Origin: Bacteroidia bacterium
Lineage (GTDB): Bacteria; Bacteroidota; Bacteroidia; Flavobacteriales_E; Vicingaceae
Direction of reading: 5' to 3'
DNA length: 39,802 nt
Assembly (NCBI GenBank): GCA_030426475.1
Contig: JAUHYR010000016.1
Span: 1-39,802 of the forward strand
Position numbers and translations under genes: made by a program. This document shows positions 20,422-29,853 of the stretch, piece after piece. A model generated the notes under the pieces. The model was given only the letters and a program-made list of their open reading frames with translations, did no database searches and was not told where the DNA came from. How positions within the stretch are numbered: position 1 is the stretch's first letter; each line of letters opens with the position of its first letter.

Positions 20422-20450
20422 ATAAAAATTTACAGCTTTAAAGTTTTAGT
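20422..20450. repeat. 29-bp imperfect direct repeat, copy B
   Basis: This copy contains AAAAATTTACAGCTTTAAAG followed by TTTTAGT and matches copy A at 19976-20004 (26 of 29). Sequences outside both copies are unrelated, so the similarity is confined to the 29 bp. The 589-base interval 19946-20534 has no convincing gene besides these repeats and the array. Confidence 0.75.
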
Positions 20451-20485
20451 ATTTGCTAAAAACCATTTAACTTCGGTAACTAATG

Positions 20486-20511
20486 TTAGAAGTAATTAAA
20501 ACTACTTTTAG
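20486..20511 (+). promoter_or_regulatory. Leader hairpin upstream of the orphan gene
   Basis: TTAGAAGTA (20486-20494), an 8-base loop and TACTTTTAG (20503-20511) can form a 9-bp stem with two G-U pairs, ending 23 bases before the ATG at 20535. There is no T run, so it is not a terminator. It could be an mRNA leader structure or part of the promoter region; the sequence does not decide. Confidence 0.35.
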
Positions 20512-20534
20512 CTTTTGTTGGCGGTTATTTAAAA

Positions 20535-21632
20535 ATGAAGAAACTCACTACTATCATATTGACCTTTATCCCGTTATTAATTTGTGCTCATCAAGACAGA
20601 TATTTCACTTATGAATACGATAATGTGACCATAAGATTTAAAACAGGGTTTTTCTTCGAAGAGATAAACAACGTAAAAATCATTGGGCAATATGCTGCGA
20701 CCCTTTCTGACAGATTAGATTATAAAAAACCAATCCTATTAGACTTTATACATGATTATGGACATTCATATAGAGGCAACACTTATAGTTTTCTTAGTAT
20801 CGGCTTAGAAGAATACAAAGTAGTAAGCTACTATGTGCAAAAGTATGATAGTTTATTGGACGAAAACGTTTATCAGATGGTTCCTTCCGACTCAATAGAT
20901 TTCATTAAAGATGTAGAGAAACAAGTTTACTCAATACCAGGATTTAATGAGAAGGAAAGTATTGTAATAAGACAATTTGCTTCTCATTTCAATATTAGAG
21001 AAACATTGAATCTTCTTTCATATGCTCTTACCAATCAAAATGATGTTCGGAAAAAATCTCGATCTCACACTCTATCTAGCTATTTAAGTAACATGTATTA
21101 CGCTTTTGAGTCTGTTCCAAGCGGCATTGTTGATTCTTTAAAATCGGCTAAAATTCAACTCGTTGAAAGTGTATTAAATACCAAAGTATATTGTGAAGTT
21201 GATTCGATAAACCGTAACCAACTTTATTACTCTTATTTCGCCCAAAATGGTAAGTATCAAATATTCGCCTCAATACACGACAAAGAAATATTGCTAGATA
21301 CTCTTGCACAGGTTTATTCATTAAACCCATGGGAATACATGCCAGAAGTACTTTTCGTCTTCGAGACAACTAATCAGATGAGAAGCTACAGTGTAGATAC
21401 TTTTATGGATAATGATGTTAAAAGATCAAGAAAACACCGAATAGAAATTGACCCATACGAGTTTGTAAGAAGTATAAATATAGATTGGCTTGGAGGTGAC
21501 ATTTACTTAATCGACTACAATAACGGTTTTGAATGGTCTCCAGTAAAAAGGCTGATCTATCTCGAAAATGATGATGTAATAATTGATGAATTTGAAGAAT
21601 TTATAGACTCTTACAGAAAAGAAAAAAAATAA
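20535..21632 (+). CDS. Secreted hypothetical protein (no recognised family)
   Basis: A 365-residue protein with a signal peptide (MKKLTTIILTFIPLLICAHQ). The mature part is mixed alpha/beta with many Tyr, Asp and Lys residues and no motif I recognise. There is no lipobox in proper form, no transmembrane segment after the signal, and no type IX tail. The C-terminus is acidic then basic (DEFEEFIDSYRKEKK). It lies immediately after the repeat array and direct repeat B, has no operon partner, and is followed by 172 bases before mpl. Its isolation beside repeats suggests an accessory or recently acquired gene, but this is inference. Confidence 0.62.
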   Translation: MKKLTTIILTFIPLLICAHQDRYFTYEYDNVTIRFKTGFFFEEINNVKIIGQYAATLSDRLDYKKPILLDFIHDYGHSYRGNTYSFLSIGLEEYKVVSYYVQKYDSLLDENVYQMVPSDSIDFIKDVEKQVYSIPGFNEKESIVIRQFASHFNIRETLNLLSYALTNQNDVRKKSRSHTLSSYLSNMYYAFESVPSGIVDSLKSAKIQLVESVLNTKVYCEVDSINRNQLYYSYFAQNGKYQIFASIHDKEILLDTLAQVYSLNPWEYMPEVLFVFETTNQMRSYSVDTFMDNDVKRSRKHRIEIDPYEFVRSINIDWLGGDIYLIDYNNGFEWSPVKRLIYLENDDVIIDEFEEFIDSYRKEKK

Positions 21633-21804
21633 AAACTACCTCCAATAATCGCTACAAAACATGCCCTTAGGGATACGCACCATAAACTAAACATTACCGA
21701 AAACTCCTTTTAAACTCTATTTCAACACTCCCCATTTAACAATTTGTTTTTAAGCTGATGTAAGTTTTCATTTATAAATGCTTACTTGCTTTAAATAAGT
21801 AAAA

Positions 21805-23163
21805 ATGAGAGTTCATTTTATTGCCATTGGCGGAAGTGCCATGCACAACCTAGCTATAGCACTACATAAAAAAGGATTTGAAGTAAGCGGTTCGGATGAT
21901 GAAATCAGAGAACCGTCTAAAAGCCGTTTAGCCAAACATGGTATTTTGCCCGATACTATTGGCTGGCATCCTGAAAAAATAAGCAATGAACTGGATGCCA
22001 TTATTCTGGGCATGCATGCCAGAATTGACAATCCCGAACTCATCAAAGCAAAAGAATTAGGCCTTAAAATTTATTCTTACCCGGAATATATTTATGAGCA
22101 ATCGAAAGACAAAAAGCGAATTGTGGTAGGCGGTAGTCATGGAAAAACCACCATTACTTCCATGATTTTACATGTGCTTCAAAAGCAAAACATGGCGTTT
22201 GATTATATGGTTGGTGCTCAACTGGAAGGCTTTGACACCATGGTTCAACTTTCTGATGCGCCCATCATTGTAATTGAAGGGGATGAATACCTCTCCTCTC
22301 CTATTGACAGGCGACCAAAGTTTCATCTTTATCAACCGCACTTAGCTATACTTAGCGGCATTGCCTGGGACCACATCAATGTATTTCCCACTTTTGAAAA
22401 TTATGTAGAGCAGTTTTCTATTTTTATAGATACCATTGACTTTGATAATGGAGGAAAATTATTTTTCTCACAAAACGATACTACGTTGAATGAACTAGTA
22501 AAATCAAAGCAACAAGAAAATGCCATACCTTACAATTTGCCTGAGTTTTATATTGAAAATGGCATTACTACCATTACTCACAATGGAAAAAAATATGCGC
22601 TGGAAGTTTTTGGTGAACACAATTTACGAAACATTGAAGCTGCCAAAAACATTTGCAAAGAGTTAGGAATACCTGAAGATGATTTTTACACTTCCATTAC
22701 TTCGTTTAAAGGTGCCAACAAACGCCTTGAACTCTTGGCAAGAACCGACAATAAAATTGTGTATTTAGATTTTGCACATTCTCCCTCTAAGTTAAAAGCT
22801 ACTTCACAGGCCGTAAAGCAACAGTATGACGGCTATAAAATAATTGCGGTTTTTGAGCTACATACATTTAGCAGTTTAAATGCTGAGTTTTTGGAAGAAT
22901 ATGCGCATTGTCTGGATATGCCCGATGAAGCTATTGTTTACTTTAACCCACAAACCATCGCACATAAAAAATTAGCAGCCATTACTAACGAACAAGTTAA
23001 AAATGCGTTTGCCAGAGAAGATTTAAAGGTATTGACACATACAGATGAAATCAAAAATTACTTATCTCAAGTAAAAGACGAAAAAGTAGTTTTCTTGTTA
23101 ATGACTTCAGGAAATTTTGGTGGAATGAATCTTAATGAATTAGCTAATGGGTTAATTGGGTAA
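21805..23163 (+). CDS. mpl: UDP-N-acetylmuramate:L-alanyl-gamma-D-glutamyl-meso-diaminopimelate ligase (Mpl)
   Basis: A 452-residue Mur-ligase-family enzyme that attaches recycled murein tripeptide to UDP-MurNAc, using ATP, in cytoplasmic peptidoglycan recycling. The Rossmann-like N-terminal domain starts MRVHFIAIGGSAMHNLA. The ATP P-loop is GGSHGKTT (109-116). EGDEYLSSPIDRRPKF and AILSGIAWDHINVFP are characteristic of Mpl rather than MurC. The C-terminal domain begins near residue 310 (LDFAHSPSKLKAT). It is convergent with the minus-strand rho group. Confidence 0.88.
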   Translation: MRVHFIAIGGSAMHNLAIALHKKGFEVSGSDDEIREPSKSRLAKHGILPDTIGWHPEKISNELDAIILGMHARIDNPELIKAKELGLKIYSYPEYIYEQSKDKKRIVVGGSHGKTTITSMILHVLQKQNMAFDYMVGAQLEGFDTMVQLSDAPIIVIEGDEYLSSPIDRRPKFHLYQPHLAILSGIAWDHINVFPTFENYVEQFSIFIDTIDFDNGGKLFFSQNDTTLNELVKSKQQENAIPYNLPEFYIENGITTITHNGKKYALEVFGEHNLRNIEAAKNICKELGIPEDDFYTSITSFKGANKRLELLARTDNKIVYLDFAHSPSKLKATSQAVKQQYDGYKIIAVFELHTFSSLNAEFLEEYAHCLDMPDEAIVYFNPQTIAHKKLAAITNEQVKNAFAREDLKVLTHTDEIKNYLSQVKDEKVVFLLMTSGNFGGMNLNELANGLIG

Positions 23164-23187
23164 TTAGACAATGAGATAATTCAACAA

Positions 23188-23652
23188 TTAACTAATACTT
23201 TCAAATGATTTAATCACTTTCAATATTTCACTTTTATACAACTTAGTACTAAAAAACTCTTCCTTCCCTGATTTTAATTTAATTTTAATAATGTTTGATG
23301 ATGAACCTTGAAACAAAACATCTTCAACTAAATCTTTTCCTAAATCAAGTTCACCCTCTAATATTAAACTATCTACCTCATCCAGAGTAAATGCTTTATC
23401 TTTGGTGTATATATCAAAAAAGTATCTTCTTCTAAAGATTATTTTATCTTTTGAAATAATTATTTCTTGTGTGGTTATTAAAACACTGCTAATAATAAGT
23501 ATTGAATAAATAATTGTTAAAGCAACAGAATTAAGGGGAATCTTAAAATAAACAACCACTCCAAAAATTAGACACAACAATCTAATTGACCATGCCTTTA
23601 TTAAATTATAAAAACCAAAGTAAGTTTTATATAATGGCTGTTCTAATTTCAA
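23188..23652 (-). CDS. Small membrane protein with PH-like C-terminal domain
   Basis: A 154-residue protein with two hydrophobic segments (about residues 20-38 and 42-60) forming a hairpin in the membrane. A beta-rich cytoplasmic tail follows (IIISKDKIIFRRRYFFDIY, NIIKIKLKSGKEEFFSTKLY), resembling bacterial PH-like domains. No family name can be assigned with confidence. It starts 4 bases after the stop of the DUF4199 gene and is the last gene of the rho operon. The function is unknown. Confidence 0.68.
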   Translation of the reverse strand: MKLEQPLYKTYFGFYNLIKAWSIRLLCLIFGVVVYFKIPLNSVALTIIYSILIISSVLITTQEIIISKDKIIFRRRYFFDIYTKDKAFTLDEVDSLILEGELDLGKDLVEDVLFQGSSSNIIKIKLKSGKEEFFSTKLYKSEILKVIKSFESIS

Positions 23653-23656
23653 AAAA

Positions 23657-24247
23657 TCATTTCTTATATCCCGGAAACTTACGGATAAAAAATGCCGTCA
23701 TGGCAGAGTAAATTAATCCTAAAAACATGAGCCACATTAAGGTAAGGGTAAACTGTTGCGTTGGATTAAAAAAGATATGAAAACCAGAATAAAACTTTTT
23801 ATACTGATTAATTGCCTCATCTTTTGCGGCAACAATTTCCTGCATTTTTTCGGCAGGCAAATCTTTTGTCATTGCTTCTTTGTAGGCAATCGCCTTTTGC
23901 ATGACATCTTCTTCAAAGGGCTTAATATTATCCGCAAATTTAATTTCAAAGAAATCAGGGTCTATTCTTGAATAATAGTAATACGTAAACACACCCACTA
24001 TAATGGCAAAATAAGTAGCTACACTTAATCCCGCTTTAAAGTCTTGTTGGTAAGTAGTAGTCGCTTCTGATTTTATTTTAAACTGACGAATTCCAAAGAA
24101 AACCGCAATTAACATGATTAACATGTATATCATAAAGATATAACGCTCCATACCACCATGTTGAGCATCCATTGCAAAAACAGAAAGCTTTAAAACTAAT
24201 GCCGCCAAAGCAGCATATACGGCAACTGAAAGAGAGGATTTTAACAT
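23657..24247 (-). CDS. DUF4199 membrane protein
   Basis: A 196-residue protein with four predicted transmembrane helices (about residues 5-25, 35-53, 72-92 and 163-187). A charged periplasmic or cytoplasmic loop between helices 3 and 4 contains DPDFFEIKFADNIKPFEEDV. The layout, FKAGLSVATYFAIIVGVFTYYYY and the C-terminal FFIRKFPGYKK fit DUF4199, a Bacteroidota family of unknown function. It lies between rho and the small PH-like membrane gene with 4-bp gaps on both sides. Confidence 0.73.
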   Translation of the reverse strand: MLKSSLSVAVYAALAALVLKLSVFAMDAQHGGMERYIFMIYMLIMLIAVFFGIRQFKIKSEATTTYQQDFKAGLSVATYFAIIVGVFTYYYYSRIDPDFFEIKFADNIKPFEEDVMQKAIAYKEAMTKDLPAEKMQEIVAAKDEAINQYKKFYSGFHIFFNPTQQFTLTLMWLMFLGLIYSAMTAFFIRKFPGYKK

Positions 24248-24251
24248 AATA

Positions 24252-25955
24252 TTACGAATTCATAGAGGCTAAAAACTCGTTGTTATCTTTAGTCTTACTC
24301 ATTCGGTCTTTAATGAATTCCATTGCTTCCAACGAATTCATATCACCAATATGGTTTCTTAAAATCCACATACGCTGAGTAACTTCTTTAGGTAATAATA
24401 AGTCTTCTTTTCTGGTTCCTGATGCAATGATATCAATAGCAGGATAAACTCTTCTGTTTGATAATTTTCTATCTAACTGAAGTTCCATGTTACCGGTTCC
24501 TTTAAATTCTTCAAAAATTACCTCATCCATTTTAGAACCTGTTTCGGTTAATGCAGTAGCCAAAATAGTTAACGAACCGCCATTTTCAATTTTTCTGGCA
24601 GCACCAAAGAAACGTTTTGGCTTGTGTAATGCATTTGCATCTACACCACCCGATAATACTTTACCTGATGCAGGTGAAACAGTGTTGTATGCTCTTGCTA
24701 GCCTAGTAATTGAGTCTAATAAAATTACTACATCATGCCCGCACTCTACCATTCTTTTTGCTTTTTCTAAAACGATGTTGGCTAATTTCACGTGCTTATC
24801 AGCCGGCTCATCAAAGGTTGAAGCCACAACTTCCGCATTTACACTACGCGCCATGTCTGTTACCTCTTCCGGTCGCTCATCAATCAATAACACAATCATG
24901 TAACACTCAGGATGATTGTAGGCAATAGCATTTGCGATTTCTTTTAGTAAAGTAGTTTTACCTGTTTTCGGTTGCGATACAAACAAACCTCTTTGACCTT
25001 TTCCAATTGGAGTAAATAAATCAATTACTCTACTTGCCAAGGTTTGATTTGGGTGGTCTAGTGTAAATTTTTCTTCCGGGAAAAGTGGTGTTAAATATTC
25101 AAAAGGAATTCTTTCTCTCACTACATCCGGTTTGCAATTGTTAATTGCTTCTGCTTTTAATAGCGGGAAATATTTTTCTCCCTCTCTTGGAGGACGAATA
25201 CTTCCTTTAACTGTATCACCTGTTTTTAGTCCTAATAATTTAATTTGAGATTGAGAAACGTAAACGTCATCAGGTGAGTTTAAATAGTTATAATCAGACG
25301 AACGTAAGAAACCATAACCATCAGGCATAATTTCTAAAACGCCTTCTACAATAATGATATCATCAAAATTATATAGTGGTTCAGCATGTTTAGATTTATC
25401 ATGATGATGTCGTTTATCACCATTATTTGAATTACCGTTGTTGTTATTGTTATGCTTATTTGATGGAGCCGAAGGTTTGTCAGCTTTATTACCATCATTC
25501 TTAGAATCTTCAGCTTTAGGTTCTGCCTCTTCTTTTTTTGCCTCAGCTTTTGGAGATTCAGCTGTAACTTCCTTTTTATCCTCCTTAGGAGCAGTAAACT
25601 CTTTCTTTTCCTCTACCTTTTTAGGCTCAGCTTTTTTCTCTTCTTTTTGAGGCGTATCCGCTTTTTTAGAACTATCATCGCTAAACAGTTCGGGTTGCTT
25701 TTTTGAAGCTTCAACCTTTTCTACTTTCTTAATTCTGGTTCTTTTTTTCTTTTCTTCAGGTTGCTCCTGATTTTCGTTTTCTGTATTCATATTTTTTGTA
25801 ATAGACTGAACAACCTTTGGGTTTGCAGCTTGTTCGTCAAGTATTTTAAAAACTATTTCTTGTTTTTTTAGGTCTTTTGTTTGGATTCCAATTTGTTGAG
25901 CAACATCTTTCAACTCAGACAACTTCATCTGGTTCAACTGGGATATGTCAAGCAT
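24252..25955 (-). CDS. rho: Transcription termination factor Rho with long charged insertion
   Basis: A 567-residue hexameric RNA-dependent ATPase helicase that terminates transcription. Residues 1-45 are the Rho N-terminal helical domain ([20 protein letters not shown]). Residues about 52-190 are a Lys/Glu/Ala-rich stretch ending in Asn/His-rich sequence, predicted to be disordered. The RNA-binding cold-shock-like domain ([20 protein letters not shown]) follows at about 193-275. Walker A ([11 protein letters not shown]) is near 325-335 and Walker B ([16 protein letters not shown]) lies further on. E. coli Rho is about 419 residues, so the extra length is nearly all in the insertion, a feature known in Bacteroidota Rho. 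It is first in a three-gene minus-strand operon. Confidence 0.95.
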   Translation of the reverse strand: MLDISQLNQMKLSELKDVAQQIGIQTKDLKKQEIVFKILDEQAANPKVVQSITKNMNTENENQEQPEEKKKRTRIKKVEKVEASKKQPELFSDDSSKKADTPQKEEKKAEPKKVEEKKEFTAPKEDKKEVTAESPKAEAKKEEAEPKAEDSKNDGNKADKPSAPSNKHNNNNNGNSNNGDKRHHHDKSKHAEPLYNFDDIIIVEGVLEIMPDGYGFLRSSDYNYLNSPDDVYVSQSQIKLLGLKTGDTVKGSIRPPREGEKYFPLLKAEAINNCKPDVVRERIPFEYLTPLFPEEKFTLDHPNQTLASRVIDLFTPIGKGQRGLFVSQPKTGKTTLLKEIANAIAYNHPECYMIVLLIDERPEEVTDMARSVNAEVVASTFDEPADKHVKLANIVLEKAKRMVECGHDVVILLDSITRLARAYNTVSPASGKVLSGGVDANALHKPKRFFGAARKIENGGSLTILATALTETGSKMDEVIFEEFKGTGNMELQLDRKLSNRRVYPAIDIIASGTRKEDLLLPKEVTQRMWILRNHIGDMNSLEAMEFIKDRMSKTKDNNEFLASMNS

Positions 25956-26265
25956 GATTTAATTAATAAGATATAAGGTTAACGATAGAAATTATATAAA
26001 AACATTAAGTAAAGTTGATTTGAAAAAGATAAAAGCGGAAAAAAATATTGATTTCTGTGCTTTTGTGGTGCAATAATACGAATAATTTTTATTTAACTAC
26101 CGCTATTTTCGTTTTTTTTAACACCTCTCTTGAAAAGTATTCTAATCTACTGAAAAACAATATGATTTAACCATTAAAATTGTTTAAAATCAATGCTATC
26201 AATTTTTTACCGAATCCAAAAAAAAGGCGACATTTGTAGCCTATTTTTAAACTAAAAATTAAAAA
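25956..26265. other. Divergent intergenic region between rho and pckA
   Basis: This 310-base AT-rich region separates divergent starts. It should hold both promoters. On the minus strand TATCTTTT near 26025-26035 is one base off TAnnTTTG for rho, and on the plus strand GACATTTG (26229-26236) is one base off for pckA, 29 bases before its ATG. Neither has a clear TTG at the -33 distance. I see no ORF, riboswitch or repeat. Confidence 0.4.
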
Positions 26266-27879
26266 ATGAACGAATTTGGATTAAAAGCAGATAATGCTTC
26301 GATAAGTAAGTACGGATTAGGAAACGTTGCGGCAGCCTACTGGAATCTAGACCCTTCTGAATTAATAGAAGATACTATTTTAAGAGGCGAAGGCTCTCTT
26401 TCCAGCACAGGAGCATTAGCTATTGAAACCGGAGAATTTACCGGAAGAGCTCCAAAAGACCGATATGTGGTAAAAGATGATGTTACTGCAGATAAAGTAT
26501 GGTGGGGAGATGTAAACATTGCCTTTGATGCCGATAAATTTGATGCACTTTACAACAGAGTTACCGCTTACCTTTCAGGTAAAGAAGTGTATGTAAGAGA
26601 TGCTTACGCTTGTGCGGATAACGATTACAGGCTTAACATCAGAGTAATTACAGAAACGCCATTTGCTAATCTGTTTTGCTACAATATGTTTTTGCGACCT
26701 AAACAAGAAGAAATTAAAAACTTTAACGAAGACTGGACGATTGTTGCTGCTCCGGGTTTTAAAGCAACTCCCGAGATTGACGGAACCAAGAACCACAACT
26801 TTGCCATTCTAAATTTTAAGAAAAAGACGATTTTAATTGGCGGAACAGGTTATACCGGAGAAATGAAGAAAGGTATTTTCTCAGTATTGAACTTTGTTTT
26901 ACCGACCGAAAGAAACGTATTATCAATGCACTGTAGTGCGAATATTGGAAAAGATGGAGATACAGCCATCTTTTTTGGTTTATCAGGCACAGGAAAAACT
27001 ACCCTTTCCAGTGACCCAAACAGAAGGTTGATTGGAGATGACGAGCACGGCTGGGCAGAAAACTCTGTATTTAACTTTGAAGGTGGTTGTTATGCAAAAA
27101 CTATTAATCTTTCTGCCGAAACCGAACCACAAATTTACGGAGCCATTAAATATGGTGCATTGTTGGAAAACATTGCATTTAAAGAAAACTCTAAAGAAGT
27201 AGATTATGATGATGCCACCATTACACAAAACACCCGTGTAAGCTATCCTATTCACCATATCGATAACATAGTAGAACCTTCAGTAGGTGATATTCCTAAA
27301 AACATTTTCTTCTTAACTTGTGATGCATTTGGAGTTTTTCCTCCTATCTCTAAGTTAAGTCCTGCACAAGCTATGTACCACTTTATCTCGGGTTACACTG
27401 CTAAAGTAGCTGGTACAGAAGCAGGAATTACAGAGCCAACTACTACTTTTTCGGCATGTTTTGGAGCACCATTTTTACCGTTACACCCATCTAAATATGC
27501 TGAAATGCTAGGCGAGAAAATGAAAAAACATCAGGTAAGAGTTTGGTTAATTAATACGGGATGGTCCGGTGGTGCTTATGGTACAGGTAAAAGGATGAAA
27601 CTACCTTTAACCAGAGCTATGATTACTGCTGCATTAGAAGGGAAATTAGACAATGTTGAGTTTGAAAAGCATCCTATTTTTGGATTAGACATGCCAACTA
27701 CCTGCCCTGATGTTCCAACTGAAGTATTAAACCCAATTAATACCTGGGCAGACAAAGCAGCATACGAAAAAACAGCTAACAGCTTAGCAGAAAAATTTGT
27801 AAAGAATTTTGAAAAATATGCTGAAATAGCCAACGATGAAATACTATCGGGAGCACCAAAAGTAGCTGCCAGCGTATAA
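26266..27879 (+). CDS. pckA: Phosphoenolpyruvate carboxykinase (ATP)
   Basis: A 537-residue ATP-dependent PEPCK, converting oxaloacetate and ATP to PEP, CO2 and ADP in gluconeogenesis. TGEFTGRAPKDRY (substrate-binding arginine), the kinase-1a P-loop GLSGTGKTT (about 238-246), kinase-2 LIGDDEHGW and RVSYPIHHI are all present, as is the adenine-binding region near SGYTAKVAGTE. Length is normal for the ATP class. Strong conservation and cytoplasmic location are expected. It pairs metabolically with GAPDH in the reverse glycolytic direction. Confidence 0.97.
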   Translation: MNEFGLKADNASISKYGLGNVAAAYWNLDPSELIEDTILRGEGSLSSTGALAIETGEFTGRAPKDRYVVKDDVTADKVWWGDVNIAFDADKFDALYNRVTAYLSGKEVYVRDAYACADNDYRLNIRVITETPFANLFCYNMFLRPKQEEIKNFNEDWTIVAAPGFKATPEIDGTKNHNFAILNFKKKTILIGGTGYTGEMKKGIFSVLNFVLPTERNVLSMHCSANIGKDGDTAIFFGLSGTGKTTLSSDPNRRLIGDDEHGWAENSVFNFEGGCYAKTINLSAETEPQIYGAIKYGALLENIAFKENSKEVDYDDATITQNTRVSYPIHHIDNIVEPSVGDIPKNIFFLTCDAFGVFPPISKLSPAQAMYHFISGYTAKVAGTEAGITEPTTTFSACFGAPFLPLHPSKYAEMLGEKMKKHQVRVWLINTGWSGGAYGTGKRMKLPLTRAMITAALEGKLDNVEFEKHPIFGLDMPTTCPDVPTEVLNPINTWADKAAYEKTANSLAEKFVKNFEKYAEIANDEILSGAPKVAASV

Positions 27880-27916
27880 TTTGTAAAAATTATTAGCACA
27901 ATTAAATAATTGGCAT

Positions 27917-27924
27917 TAACTTTG
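27917..27924 (+). promoter_or_regulatory. Candidate -7 promoter element TAACTTTG
   Basis: TAACTTTG matches TAnnTTTG and lies 35 bases upstream of the ATG at 27960. The -33 region has only TTAG (27892-27895, 21-base spacer). It suggests that the cysteine-rich gene can be transcribed separately from pckA. Confidence 0.42.
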
Positions 27925-27959
27925 ATAAACTTTTAACACAAACAATTAAAATAAACACC

Positions 27960-28349
27960 ATGAAATCTATATTAAAATTATCATTCTTTGTTGCTCTAAT
28001 GGCAGGATTTGCCTTTGCAGGTAATGCACAAACTGCTACTACTAATTCAAGCAGCGAAACTAAAACAGAACACAAATGTTCTAAAGACTCTAAAAAAGCA
28101 TGTTGCAAAAAGGGAACAGCAACTGATGCAAAGAGCATGTCAAAAGCTGATGCAAGCCACAAATGTGAGCCGGGATGTACTAAAGCATGTTGCGCTAACA
28201 AAGAAAAAGTTGATCCTGCAACAGGAAGCTCAACTAATGAAATTGGCGGTGGTACAAGAAAAATTGCTATTACTGAAGAAGGAGTTCCTGCTGTAAACGA
28301 GCAAGCTACTCCAACTAAAGCAGCTTCTACTACGCCTAAAGAAAATTAG
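27960..28349 (+). CDS. Small exported cysteine-rich protein, possible metal binder
   Basis: A 129-residue exported protein. The signal peptide covers about residues 1-24 (GFAFAGNAQ). Two copies of a His-Cys motif follow: HKC-x7-CC (H38, C40, C48, C49) and HKC-x3-C-x3-CC (H67, C69, C73, C77, C78). The C-terminal 45 residues lack cysteine. Spaced His and vicinal Cys suggest binding of a thiophilic metal such as copper or zinc, or disulfide-based structure; this is an inference, not a family match. It follows pckA by 80 bases, has a candidate promoter and its own terminator. Confidence 0.75.
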   Translation: MKSILKLSFFVALMAGFAFAGNAQTATTNSSSETKTEHKCSKDSKKACCKKGTATDAKSMSKADASHKCEPGCTKACCANKEKVDPATGSSTNEIGGGTRKIAITEEGVPAVNEQATPTKAASTTPKEN

Positions 28350-28365
28350 TAACTACTATTTATTA

Positions 28366-28395
28366 AAAAAGCCTCACAAATTGTGGGGCTTTTTT
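28366..28395. terminator. Bidirectional rho-independent terminator
   Basis: Six As, GCCTCAC, a short AT loop, GTGGGGC and seven Ts form a hairpin with U-tracts readable on either strand. It lies between the convergent cysteine-rich gene (+) and phoH (-) and can serve both. Confidence 0.86.
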
Positions 28396-28400
28396 TATTG

Positions 28401-29735
28401 CTATAACAACTCGTTCGCCAAATTAGCTAATTCAGAACGTTCTCCTCTTTCTAGTTTTACATGAGCAAACAGCCTATTACCTTTTAGCTTATCTATTAAA
28501 TAAGAAAGTCCGTTACTTTGGGCATCTAAATAAGGTGTATCAATTTGGTAAACATCACCTGTAAATATAATTTTAGTTCCCTCTCCTGCTCTGGTAATAA
28601 TTGTTTTTACTTCATGAGGCGTAAGATTTTGGGCTTCATCAATGATAAACATAATGTTAGAAAAGCTTCTACCTCTTATGTAAGCCAACGGTATAATCTT
28701 TAATTTCTCATCTTTTTCAAGCTCATCAATTAGTTTACTTTTCTTCTCATTTTCTTTGTATTGGCTCTTAATAAACTTTAAGTTATCAAAAAGCGGTTCC
28801 ATATACGGACGTATTTTATCATCTACATTTCCGGGTAAGAAACCTAAATCTCTATTACTTAATGGAATGATAGGTCGAGCCAAAATAATCTGGTCGTAAT
28901 TGTTTCGTTGCTCTAATGAACCCGCTAAAGCCAACAATGTTTTACCTGTACCTGCAACTCCTTGCAAACATACCAATCGGATATCTGGATTCATAATGGC
29001 ATGTAAGGCAAAAGCCTGCTCAGCATTTTTAGGTTTAATACCAAAGGAATAGGTTTTCTCTACTCTGTCTACTCTATCTTCAAAGGGATTGTAATATGCT
29101 AAGGTAGAAGCTGTACCATTTTTTAAAATGTAAAAGCGGTTATTTATTTTTTCTTCACCTAAAAAACTGGTGTCTTCAATAAAGTTTTTACGAAATATTT
29201 CATTGATGATTTCAGAGTCTAAATTCTCAATGTTAGAAATACCCTTTTGTAAATCTATGGCTTCATTTACCTTTCCTGTTTCATAGTCTTCCGCAGGTAA
29301 ATTTAAAGCTCTGGCTTTTAAGCGAAGGTTAATATCTTTAGATACCAATACCACTTCCGTTGTTTTTTCTTCTGCGGCTATTTGAAGAGCGGCATTAATA
29401 ATTTTGTGATCGTTTTTAGTTTTATCAAAGACCTTTTCAGCATCTACTTTTAGCTTGCCGCTAGGTATTACAATTTTTATTCTTCCTAAATCAGCTTCGC
29501 CAATCTTTATCCATTTATCCAGCACTTCATCTTCAGTGATATTATCTAAAAAACGTATCACCTCACGTGCCGAATAGTTTTTGGTATCGCTACCAATCTT
29601 AAACTTATCCAGTTCTTCTAAAACTGATATTGGAATGGCTACATCGTTTTTTTCAAAGGAAATTAGTGCGTTGTGATCATGTAAAAGGACTGAAGTATCT
29701 AACACGTAGATTCTTTTCTTCTTGGTTTTAACCAT
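28401..29735 (-). CDS. PhoH2-type PIN-PhoH ATPase
   Basis: A 444-residue two-domain protein. The N-terminal PIN ribonuclease-like domain (about 5-150) begins YVLDTSVLLHD with D13 as a likely catalytic acid, and has SVLEELDKFK and VLVSKDINLRLKA as later acidic motifs. The C-terminal PhoH ATPase/helicase domain has Walker A GVAGTGKTLLAL (259-270) and Walker B FIIDEAQNLTPHE. This architecture is called PhoH2, for which RNA unwinding and cleavage have been described in other bacteria. It is a single minus-strand gene ending at a bidirectional terminator. Confidence 0.91.
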   Translation of the reverse strand: MVKTKKKRIYVLDTSVLLHDHNALISFEKNDVAIPISVLEELDKFKIGSDTKNYSAREVIRFLDNITEDEVLDKWIKIGEADLGRIKIVIPSGKLKVDAEKVFDKTKNDHKIINAALQIAAEEKTTEVVLVSKDINLRLKARALNLPAEDYETGKVNEAIDLQKGISNIENLDSEIINEIFRKNFIEDTSFLGEEKINNRFYILKNGTASTLAYYNPFEDRVDRVEKTYSFGIKPKNAEQAFALHAIMNPDIRLVCLQGVAGTGKTLLALAGSLEQRNNYDQIILARPIIPLSNRDLGFLPGNVDDKIRPYMEPLFDNLKFIKSQYKENEKKSKLIDELEKDEKLKIIPLAYIRGRSFSNIMFIIDEAQNLTPHEVKTIITRAGEGTKIIFTGDVYQIDTPYLDAQSNGLSYLIDKLKGNRLFAHVKLERGERSELANLANELL

Positions 29736-29853
29736 GCAATTTGAATTTTAGCCAAATTATTAAATCCTTTGAGTGGTTTGATGAATTTAAAAATCAGTTT
29801 TCAACACAAGAATGTTATCATAAAAACTACTTTTACAGGCAAAAGAAACCAAG

